Below are positions 6,761 through 12,513 of a stretch of 12,513 nucleotides of DNA, piece after piece. Position 1 is the first letter of the stretch, and each line of letters begins with the position of its first letter. The DNA is from Ruminococcaceae bacterium UBA6855 (lineage in GTDB: Bacteria; Bacillota; Clostridia; Oscillospirales; Acutalibacteraceae), in contig DKDF01000031.1 in assembly GCA_002451755.1 (NCBI GenBank), positions 1-12,513 on the forward strand, written 5' to 3'. Position numbers and translations under genes: made by a program. The notes beneath the pieces were generated by a model. The model saw nothing but the letters and a program-made list of their open reading frames with translations. It was not told the origin of the DNA and did no database searches.

Positions 6761-7635
6761 TTGCCGTTCCTCCCGCCGGATGATTTTACAAATTTTATCG
6801 CGCCCATTGCCGCTTTTGCGCCCTCGCCGACGGCGACGCTTACCTGAAGCAGCCCACCTGTGCAGTCTCCGGCGGCGAAAAGTCCCGGCAGCCCCGTTGA
6901 CATATCGGCACCGACTTTTATCGAGTTTCCCTCAACGGGTGCGCCTACTTTCTTTGCAAGGTCGCTTGCGGCGGCACTCCCGAGCGCGATAAACAGCCCG
7001 GAAACAGGCAGGTTTGAACCGTCTTTGAATTTAACTCCGCCAAGCCTGTTATCGCCATATAGCGAATCTATCGGCTCAGTTATAATTTTTATATCGCCGA
7101 AGTCTCCGTTCGGTTCGACGCCGTTTGTGAGCAGCGTGACACTTCCTGCAACTCCCGAAAGATCGCCTATCTCATGCAGTGCATATGCGCCGTTTCCGAG
7201 CACTGCAACATCTTTTCCGCGATAGAAAAACGCATCGCAGACTGCACAGTAACTGACGCCTTTTCCCTCAAATTCTTTGATGCCGGGGATGCTCACGCTT
7301 TTTCTCGCCGAGCCGGTTGCGATTATAACGGCAGGGGAGATGAAATTATCTTCCGAGCACGATACTGTGTAATCGCCGTTCCAACCGAGTGAAAAAACCT
7401 CTTCGCCGAATATATCCGCTCCCAGTTCTTTTGCCTGCTCAACGCCGCGTTTTACAAGCTCTGCACCGGAAATTGCTCCCGTGCCGAAATAATTCTCTAT
7501 CTTTTCCGCTTTTTCCAGCGCTCCGCCGTCCTTGCCGATAACGGCGCAGGTGAGCCCTGCGCGCTTTATATAGAGCGCCGCCGACAGCCCCGCGGGACCG
7601 CTGCCTATAACGGTTATATCGTAGTGCCTGTTCAT
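6757..7635 (-). CDS. trxB: thioredoxin reductase-like FAD flavoprotein with CxxC redox site
   Basis: The 292-residue protein has the low-molecular-weight thioredoxin reductase fold: an FAD-binding G-S-G-P-A-G at 11-16, the redox-active pair C130-A-V-C133 followed by D134, and the C-terminal FAD motif G-L-F-A-A-G-D-C near 251-258. It should pass electrons through FAD to the dithiol and on to a thioredoxin-like partner in the cytosol. The second nucleotide-binding region keeps G-N-G-A-Y-A (147-152), but the H-R-R-x3-R motif that binds the NADPH phosphate is missing, T-L-L-T-N-G standing in its place at 167-172. It is also about 25 residues shorter than the Bacillus or E. coli enzyme. NADH or reduced ferredoxin could be the donor, as in the ferredoxin-linked clostridial subfamily. 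The ATG follows GGAGG by six bases. No thioredoxin gene is adjacent. Confidence 0.88.
   Translation of the reverse strand: MNRHYDITVIGSGPAGLSAALYIKRAGLTCAVIGKDGGALEKAEKIENYFGTGAISGAELVKRGVEQAKELGADIFGEEVFSLGWNGDYTVSCSEDNFISPAVIIATGSARKSVSIPGIKEFEGKGVSYCAVCDAFFYRGKDVAVLGNGAYALHEIGDLSGVAGSVTLLTNGVEPNGDFGDIKIITEPIDSLYGDNRLGGVKFKDGSNLPVSGLFIALGSAAASDLAKKVGAPVEGNSIKVGADMSTGLPGLFAAGDCTGGLLQVSVAVGEGAKAAMGAIKFVKSSGGRNGN
6767..6774 (-). promoter_or_regulatory. ribosome-binding site for the TTG-started pseudouridine synthase
   Basis: On the minus strand GGGAGGAA lies within the last codons of the upstream flavoprotein gene; GGAGG ends eight bases before the TTG. This supports the non-ATG start and the four-base gene overlap. 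Confidence 0.65.
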
Positions 7636-7665
7636 ATGTGCCTCCGATTAAAATAACATATGATG

Positions 7666-7671
7666 ATTATA
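7666..7671 (-). promoter_or_regulatory. possible -10 box for the flavoprotein-pseudouridine synthase unit
   Basis: On the minus strand a perfect TATAAT lies 31 bases before the flavoprotein ATG in AT-rich DNA. No convincing -35 is seen at 16-18 bases upstream, so the promoter may rely on an activator or the call may be wrong. Confidence 0.4.
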
Positions 7672-7762
7672 GCCTATTTTTAGTTTTATTAACAGCCTTG
7701 AAAGAAAAATTTTTTATTAACACGGATTTTGTAAATATACAGAAGTTTTTATATTATTAAGC

Positions 7763-7791
7763 TTGTACAAATCTGCTTTTCGTTGTATAAT
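7763..7791 (+). promoter_or_regulatory. likely promoter of the miaB unit
   Basis: TTGTAC (7763-7768, three of six matches to TTGACA) is followed after 17 bases by a perfect TATAAT at 7786-7791. The miaB start lies 34 bases beyond. It is divergent from the flavoprotein promoter within the 190-base gap 7636-7825, which otherwise holds only AT-rich sequence. Confidence 0.55.
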
Positions 7792-7811
7792 AAACTGATT
7801 AAAAATTTTTC

Positions 7812-7818
7812 GGAGGAG
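7812..7818 (+). promoter_or_regulatory. ribosome-binding site for TTG-started miaB
   Basis: GGAGGAG ends seven bases before the TTG at 7826. It is the only strong site near the 5' end of this reading frame, which supports the non-ATG start. Confidence 0.7.
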
Positions 7819-7825
7819 AACTGAT

Positions 7826-9253
7826 TTGCCGCTTTCCAAAGACAGAAACATAGTTGTTCCGCAGGAGGAGCTCGACAGACAGATGGAGTTCTGCGGACTT
7901 GTACATACAGTGCTTGAAACGCGCCTTGACGGGCGCAAACCGCTCGCTTATGTCCACACTTTCGGCTGCCAGGGAAATGTTGCCGATAGTGAGAGACTCA
8001 AAGGCTTGCTTGAAAAAATGGGCTTCGGATTCACCGAAGAGCCGGAAAACGCGGATATATCGCTGTTCAACACCTGCGCCGTCCGTGAGCACGCCGAAGA
8101 CAGACTCTTCGGAAATGTCGGTGCGCTCAAGAAAATAAAAGAGAAGAATCCGGATTTTAAAATAATTCTCTGCGGATGCATGATGCAGCAGGAGAGAATA
8201 GCCGAAAAGATTCAGAAGAGCTATCCGTTTGTCGATATAGTTTTCGGCACTCATGCCGCGCATAAATTCCCGGAGCTGCTTTACCGTGCTCTGTCTACCG
8301 GCAAGCGTGTGTTCGACATCGAAAATTCCGACGGCGTTATCGCGGAAGACCTGCCTCTGCACAGAGACAGCACTTTCAAAGCGTGGCTGCCGATAATGTA
8401 CGGGTGCAATAATTTCTGCACTTACTGCATAGTTCCCTATGTCCGCGGACGCGAGCGTAGCCGCAGCAGCGATATTATAATCAGCGAGGCACGCGAGCTT
8501 GTCAGGAGCGGATATAAAGAAATAACCCTGCTCGGGCAGAATGTCAATTCCTACGGAAACGACCGCGATGGCGAGATGAACTTCGCCTCTCTTCTGCGCG
8601 AGATAAATAATATCGACGGTGATTTTATTATACGTTTCATGACCTCGCACCCGAAAGATTGCACGCATGAGCTGCTTGACACCATGGCGCAGTGCGAAAA
8701 GGTTGCAAAGCACCTGCATCTTCCCGTCCAGTGCGGAAACGACAGAGTGCTAAAAGCAATGAACCGCGGATATACGGCTGAAAAGTATCTCTCCCTGCTC
8801 GAATATGCCCGCAGCGTCATGCCGGAGCTTTCGGTGACGAGCGATATAATTGTCGGCTTTCCGGGCGAGACTTACGAAGAGTTTCTCGACACTGTGAAGC
8901 TTATTGAAAAAGCGCAGTACACGTCGCTTTATACTTTTATTTTCTCACCCCGCGAGGGCACCCGTGCCGCAAAGATGGACGACCCCGTTTCACGAGAAGA
9001 AAAGGGAAAATGGTTCTCAGAGCTTTGTGCCGCGCAGGAGAAAATTGCGGCGGCGCGGACTTCTGCGATGGTCGGCAGGGAATATCGCGTTCTCTGCGAA
9101 TCAAAAGCCAAGAAGGACGGCTATATATCGGGCAGAACGCAGGGAAATATAATAATTGAGTTTCCGGCGGACGAGTCGGTTATAGGCTCATTCAGAACCG
9201 TCAGAGTGACCGAAGCTCTGATATGGATGCTCAAAGGCGAACTCGCCGATTAA
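7826..9253 (+). CDS. miaB: tRNA-2-methylthio-N6-dimethylallyladenosine synthase MiaB
   Basis: MiaB is a radical SAM methylthiotransferase that adds a methylthio group to i6A37 of tRNAs reading UNN codons. Its 475 residues show the three family domains. The N-terminal methylthiotransferase domain holds the auxiliary-cluster cysteines C48 (T-F-G-C-Q), C84 (N-T-C-A-V-R) and C118 (C-G-C-M). The radical SAM domain has C194-x3-C198-x2-C201 (G-C-N-N-F-C-T-Y-C). A TRAM RNA-binding domain fills about residues 408-472. The motif V-P-Y-V-R-G-R-E-R-S-R after the cluster fits MiaB rather than the RimO or MtaB branches. The TTG start is supported by GGAGGAG at 7812-7818. It heads a run of genes in the same order as Bacillus: miaB, a YmcA-like gene, mutS, mutL. 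Confidence 0.95.
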   Translation: MPLSKDRNIVVPQEELDRQMEFCGLVHTVLETRLDGRKPLAYVHTFGCQGNVADSERLKGLLEKMGFGFTEEPENADISLFNTCAVREHAEDRLFGNVGALKKIKEKNPDFKIILCGCMMQQERIAEKIQKSYPFVDIVFGTHAAHKFPELLYRALSTGKRVFDIENSDGVIAEDLPLHRDSTFKAWLPIMYGCNNFCTYCIVPYVRGRERSRSSDIIISEARELVRSGYKEITLLGQNVNSYGNDRDGEMNFASLLREINNIDGDFIIRFMTSHPKDCTHELLDTMAQCEKVAKHLHLPVQCGNDRVLKAMNRGYTAEKYLSLLEYARSVMPELSVTSDIIVGFPGETYEEFLDTVKLIEKAQYTSLYTFIFSPREGTRAAKMDDPVSREEKGKWFSELCAAQEKIAAARTSAMVGREYRVLCESKAKKDGYISGRTQGNIIIEFPADESVIGSFRTVRVTEALIWMLKGELAD

Positions 9254-9312
9254 AAATGCTATATCTCCGCTTTGCGGATAATGATATAAGATAAATTTCA
9301 AGGAGTACAGTT

Positions 9313-9723
9313 ATGGACATCATCAAACTTACAAGAGAACTCGGCGCAGCTATCCAGCAGGATGACAGATACGCAAAGTTCCAGGCAGCTCAGAAGGCAA
9401 ATGAAGAGGACAAGGATCTCAACGACCTTATGGGCAAGATCCAGCTCGTTCATATGTCTTATCAGCATGAGGCAAGCAAGGAAGACGCCAACGAGCAGAA
9501 GCTTGCTGCATACGAGACCGAGTTCAACGATCTCTACAAGAAGGTCATGGAGAACGAGCATATGCGCGATTACGAAGTTGCAAGAGCCGAGATAGATGAA
9601 ATGATGCATTATATCACCGGCATCCTCGCTCTTTGCATCCAGGGCGAAGATCCCGCAACTTGCGAGCCCGAAGAAGAGCACCACCACTGCGGCGGAGACT
9701 GCTCCGGCTGCTCTGGCTGCTGA
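9313..9723 (+). CDS. YlbF/YmcA (RicF/RicA) family protein with cysteine-rich tail
   Basis: This 136-residue protein is almost all helix: residues 1-110 hold the charged helical YlbF/YmcA domain. The tail has cysteines at 108, 117, 126, 130, 133 and 136 plus histidines 123-125, ending H-H-H-C-G-G-D-C-S-G-C-S-G-C. In Bacillus, YmcA, YlbF and YaaT form a complex that carries 4Fe-4S clusters and guides RNase Y cleavage of mRNA; cysteines near the C-termini are cluster ligands there. The position between miaB and mutS is that of ymcA (ricA) in Bacillus, so I favour that orthologue, but the two paralogues are hard to separate by eye and I give no symbol. Codon use is highly biased (nearly all Lys AAG), suggesting good expression. 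The ATG follows AAGGAG by seven bases. Confidence 0.85.
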   Translation: MDIIKLTRELGAAIQQDDRYAKFQAAQKANEEDKDLNDLMGKIQLVHMSYQHEASKEDANEQKLAAYETEFNDLYKKVMENEHMRDYEVARAEIDEMMHYITGILALCIQGEDPATCEPEEEHHHCGGDCSGCSGC

Positions 9724-9744
9724 TTATTGCATATCCTGCATCCT

Positions 9745-9786
9745 GCTCCGCGGGTAACTCCCGCGGAGCCGAAAGCTTTTTATTTT
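9745..9786 (+). terminator. terminator-like hairpin before mutS
   Basis: GCTCCGCGGG (9745-9754) pairs perfectly with CCCGCGGAGC (9760-9769) around a five-base loop. The T-run (TTTTTATTTT, 9777-9786) begins seven bases after the stem, further than in an efficient terminator. It may end part of the miaB transcript or act as a processing or stability hairpin. A second small hairpin, GCGGC-ACA-GCCGC, follows at 9787-9799. No clear promoter is visible between this point and mutS, so some read-through is expected. Confidence 0.6.
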
Positions 9787-9817
9787 GCGGCACAGCCGCT
9801 GAGAGGACGGTATCGGA

Positions 9818-12436
9818 ATGGCAGAGCTTTCTCCGATGATGAAACAGTATTTTGAAACAAAAAAGAAATATCCCGATACGATACTGATGTTCAGACTCGG
9901 TGATTTCTATGAGATGTTCTTTGACGATGCGGTAACTGCGTCGCGCGAACTCGAACTTGTGCTGACAGGCAGAGCCTGCGGGCAGGAGGAGCGCGCCCCG
10001 ATGTGCGGAGTGCCGTTCCACAGCGCAGACAGCTATATGGCTCGCCTTGTTGCAAAGGGCTACAAAGTTGCCATATGCGAGCAGATGGAGGACCCCGCAC
10101 TCGCAAAGGGTCTTGTCAAGCGCGAAGTCGTCAGAGTTCTGACTCCCGGTACGGTCATTGAAAACAGTATGCTCAACGAGGGCAGAAACAATTTCCTCGC
10201 GAGCGTGTATTTTACGGGTGAGTCGGCGGGCGTCTGCTTCATAGATGTCTCGACAGGTTCCGTCAACCTGACCGAGCTTGCCGCTCCCGCGCTTCCCGAT
10301 AAGATAATCAACGAGATAGGCAGATTTATGCCCAGCGAGATAGTTTTCAACTCCGCATCTTCCTCTCTTACCAAGGTGTTCTCGTTCATTTCAAACAAGA
10401 CCGAAGCTCTTGCGCAGGAGCTCGGCGACAATTATTTCGACCTGCAGTCAAGCGCCGAAATAATACTCAAACATTTCAAAAAAGACAGTCTCTCCGAGCT
10501 TGAACTCAATGAGACGGGCGCGGCGGTTCCGGCACTCGGAGCGGCGCTCAAATATCTCACTGAAGTTCAACGCAACGATCTTGAAAACATATCTTCGATA
10601 TCGTTCTATTCTGAACTCAATTTCATGCGCCTTGATGTTGCGGCTCTGCGCAATCTCGAAATAGTCGAGACTCTCAGAAACCGCGAAAAACGCGGCTCTC
10701 TGCTCTGGGTGCTTGATAAAACCCGCACCCCGATGGGCAAGCGAATGATCCGCGCGTGGCTCGAACGCCCGCTGCTCAGCATGGCGCGCATAACAAAGCG
10801 CCATAACGCCGTGGCAGAGCTTGTCTCTCAGCCTATGGCGAGACAGGAGCTTAGCGAAAGCATGTCGGGCATACATGACCTCGAGCGCCTTATAACAAGA
10901 ATATCGTTCGGTACCGCCGGCGCAAAAGACCTGCGTGCGCTCGCGCTCGCGGCGTCGTGCTTGCCGGAGCTCAAAGAAAAAGTCTCGGCGCTCTCGTCCT
11001 CGCTGATGCAGGAGTGCGCCGAAAATATGGACACGCTTTCCGATATCTATGAGCTGATAGATGCCGCGATAGTTGAAGAACCGCCGTTTTCAGTTCGAGA
11101 GGGCGGCATGATAAAGGACGGCTTCCATCCGGAGCTTGATTCCCTGCGTGATATAGTGCTCAACGGCAAGGATTATATCGCCGCCATTCAGCAGCAGGAG
11201 CAGGAAAAGACCGGAATAGCGAAACTTAAAATAGGATATAACAGGGTATTCGGCTACTACATAGAAGTGCCCAACGCTTACAAAGAGCTTGTACCCGATG
11301 AATATATAAGGAAACAGACTCTTGCAAACTGCGAGAGATTCATTACTCAGGAGCTAAAAGACCTCGAGGCGAAAGTGCTCGGAGCGCAGGACAGAATAGT
11401 CAAGCTCGAATATGAGATTTTTGACGATATCAGAAAACGCACCGGTGCAGAGCTCGCCAGAGTTCAGCGTACTGCCGCGGCAGTGGCGCAGCTCGATGTT
11501 CTCTGTTCATTTGCCCAGGCGGCGCTCGAAAATAACTATGTCTGCCCGCAGATGTCCGCAGAGCCGGTTATAAAGATAAACGAAGGACGCCATCCCGTTG
11601 TTGAAAAAATGCTCAACGGCGAACCGTTTGTCCCGAACGATACTATTCTCGACTGCGCCGACGACCGCTGTGCGATAATAACCGGTCCCAATATGGCAGG
11701 TAAGTCTACATATATGCGTCAGGTCGCACTCGTCTGCGTCATGGCGCAGGCAGGAAGCTTTGTTCCCGCCGCGAGCGCGGAGCTCGGAATAGTTGACAGC
11801 GTATTTACGCGAATCGGCGCATCTGACGACCTTTCGGCCGGCCAGTCGACGTTCATGGTCGAGATGAGCGAGGTTGCATCGATACTCAATAACGCAACTT
11901 CGAGAAGCCTTATAATTTTTGACGAGATAGGAAGAGGTACTTCCACTTTCGACGGCATGAGTATTGCGCGAGCCGTGCTCGAATATGCCGCGGACAAAAA
12001 GCGCATCGGTGCAAAGACTCTTTTTGCCACTCATTATCACGAGCTGACCGAGCTCGAGGGTCAGATAGACGGCGTCAAAAACTACAATATAGCCGTCAAA
12101 AAGCGCGGCGATGATATAACCTTCCTGCGCCGTATAGTGCGCGGAGGAGCGGACGGAAGCTACGGAATCGAGGTTGCAAAACTCGCCGGAGTTCCGAAGC
12201 CGGTTGTCGAGAGGGCAAAGAAAGTTCTCAAAGAACTCGAAGAGAGCGGACTTGTACTCGTTCGCGACCGTGAACCGAGCACAGCTGTTGAACCCGATGC
12301 CGGGCAGATTTCGTTCGGTCAAAACAGTTCAAATGAGATAGTCGAAAAACTTAAAGTACTCGATGTCAACACGCTGACGCCGATAGAGGCAATGGGCGTG
12401 CTGTATGAGCTGACAAAGAGCGCAAAAGAAATATAA
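9818..12436 (+). CDS. mutS: DNA mismatch repair protein MutS
   Basis: MutS recognises mismatches and small loops in DNA and recruits MutL in an ATP-dependent way. The 872-residue length is typical of MutS1. The mismatch-reading F-x-E motif is present as D-F-Y-E (F30, E32). Connector, lever and clamp domains follow. The ATPase domain has the Walker A G-P-N-M-A-G-K-S-T at 623-631 and the Walker B / D-loop region D-E-I-G-R-G-T-S-T at 702-710, then F-A-T-H-Y-H-E. The C-terminal stretch L-D-V-N-T-L-T-P-I-E-A-M is the usual end. The presence of domain I and F-x-E excludes MutS2. The ATG follows AGAGGA by ten bases. The mutL start lies 12 bases beyond the stop, so the pair is co-transcribed. Confidence 0.98.
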   Translation: MAELSPMMKQYFETKKKYPDTILMFRLGDFYEMFFDDAVTASRELELVLTGRACGQEERAPMCGVPFHSADSYMARLVAKGYKVAICEQMEDPALAKGLVKREVVRVLTPGTVIENSMLNEGRNNFLASVYFTGESAGVCFIDVSTGSVNLTELAAPALPDKIINEIGRFMPSEIVFNSASSSLTKVFSFISNKTEALAQELGDNYFDLQSSAEIILKHFKKDSLSELELNETGAAVPALGAALKYLTEVQRNDLENISSISFYSELNFMRLDVAALRNLEIVETLRNREKRGSLLWVLDKTRTPMGKRMIRAWLERPLLSMARITKRHNAVAELVSQPMARQELSESMSGIHDLERLITRISFGTAGAKDLRALALAASCLPELKEKVSALSSSLMQECAENMDTLSDIYELIDAAIVEEPPFSVREGGMIKDGFHPELDSLRDIVLNGKDYIAAIQQQEQEKTGIAKLKIGYNRVFGYYIEVPNAYKELVPDEYIRKQTLANCERFITQELKDLEAKVLGAQDRIVKLEYEIFDDIRKRTGAELARVQRTAAAVAQLDVLCSFAQAALENNYVCPQMSAEPVIKINEGRHPVVEKMLNGEPFVPNDTILDCADDRCAIITGPNMAGKSTYMRQVALVCVMAQAGSFVPAASAELGIVDSVFTRIGASDDLSAGQSTFMVEMSEVASILNNATSRSLIIFDEIGRGTSTFDGMSIARAVLEYAADKKRIGAKTLFATHYHELTELEGQIDGVKNYNIAVKKRGDDITFLRRIVRGGADGSYGIEVAKLAGVPKPVVERAKKVLKELEESGLVLVRDREPSTAVEPDAGQISFGQNSSNEIVEKLKVLDVNTLTPIEAMGVLYELTKSAKEI

Positions 12437-12448
12437 CAGGAGGAAACC

Positions 12449-12513
12449 ATGCCGAAGATAAAAGTCCTGCCAAAAGAAATAGCGGAGCTTATTGCCGCGG
12501 GCGAAGTTGTCGA
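12449..12513 (+). CDS. mutL: DNA mismatch repair protein MutL (5' end only)
   Basis: Only the first 21 codons and two bases are in the window. They encode the conserved N-terminus of the GHKL ATPase domain, with V-L-P-K-E-I-A and I-A-A-G-E-V-V, matching MutL. The ATG has a strong AGGAGG at 12438-12443, five bases upstream, and follows the mutS stop by 12 bases. Whether it has the C-terminal endonuclease motif usual in Firmicutes cannot be seen here. Confidence 0.93.
   Translation, partial: MPKIKVLPKEIAELIAAGEVV

Noticed and set aside
5993..6847. Plus-strand open frame of about 284 codons opposite the pseudouridine synthase
   Set aside because: It lies antisense to a gene with clear S4 and catalytic motifs, has no ribosome-binding site or recognisable domain, and its Phe/Val/Tyr-rich content is what the complement of Lys/Glu/Asp-rich coding sequence gives.
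7799..8719. Minus-strand open frame of about 306 codons opposite miaB
   Set aside because: Antisense to conserved MiaB motifs, no family signature, no plausible start signal.
9266..9278. TCCGC-TTT-GCGGA hairpin between miaB and the YmcA-like gene
   Set aside because: Only five base pairs and no T-run; outer TATATC/GATATA pairing needs a four-base bulge. Too weak to call a terminator.
11507..12322. Minus-strand open frame of about 271 codons opposite the MutS ATPase domain
   Set aside because: Antisense shadow of one of the best-conserved coding stretches in the window; no domain or ribosome-binding site.

Overview
The window is a compact, gene-dense stretch of a chromosome from a low-to-mid GC anaerobic Firmicute of the class Clostridia. 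The placement rests on three things in the sequence: a six-cysteine SCIFF precursor with its radical SAM maturase (a pair that is near-universal in Clostridia and rare elsewhere), strong GGAGG ribosome-binding sites with several TTG starts, and the miaB - YmcA/YlbF-family - mutS - mutL gene order known from Bacillus and its relatives. I infer an Oscillospiraceae/Ruminococcaceae-like gut anaerobe, but cannot name a genus from sequence alone. There are no rRNA or tRNA genes, CRISPR arrays or mobile elements that I can see, and no gap above 300 bases without a gene (the largest, 190 bases at 7636-7825, is a divergent promoter region).

Layout. 1-2187 (+): the 3' part of tsaE overlapping tsaB (tRNA t6A37 synthesis), then rpiB and upp (pentose phosphate isomerase and uracil salvage), each with its own good ribosome-binding site. 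2194-3871 (+): a separate unit with a strong extended -10 promoter, the 45-residue SCIFF precursor gene scfA, an intergenic hairpin and the maturase gene scfB. 3880-3964: two hairpin terminators back to back, the second bidirectional, where the plus- and minus-strand units converge. 3975-7635 (-): read from right to left, a thioredoxin-reductase-like flavoprotein, an RluC/RluD-type pseudouridine synthase overlapping it by four bases, and a large membrane-anchored parvulin-type foldase with its own likely promoter. 7636-7825: divergent promoters. 7826-12513 (+): miaB, a cysteine-tailed YmcA/YlbF-family protein, a hairpin, mutS and the first 21 codons of mutL.

How the genes fit together. Much of the window concerns RNA modification: t6A37 (TsaE, TsaB), ms2i6A37 (MiaB) and pseudouridine. 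A second theme is iron-sulfur and thiol chemistry: ScfB and MiaB are radical SAM enzymes with several clusters, the YmcA/YlbF protein has a cysteine/histidine tail suited to a cluster or metal, ScfA carries six cysteines, and the flavoprotein is a dithiol reductase that lacks the usual NADPH phosphate-binding motif. The most interesting content is the scfA-scfB ranthipeptide system. It is a known family with an unclear physiological role, so I do not claim a wholly new system. New points at this locus are its promoter, codon bias and the hairpin between precursor and maturase. Everything else is conserved housekeeping.
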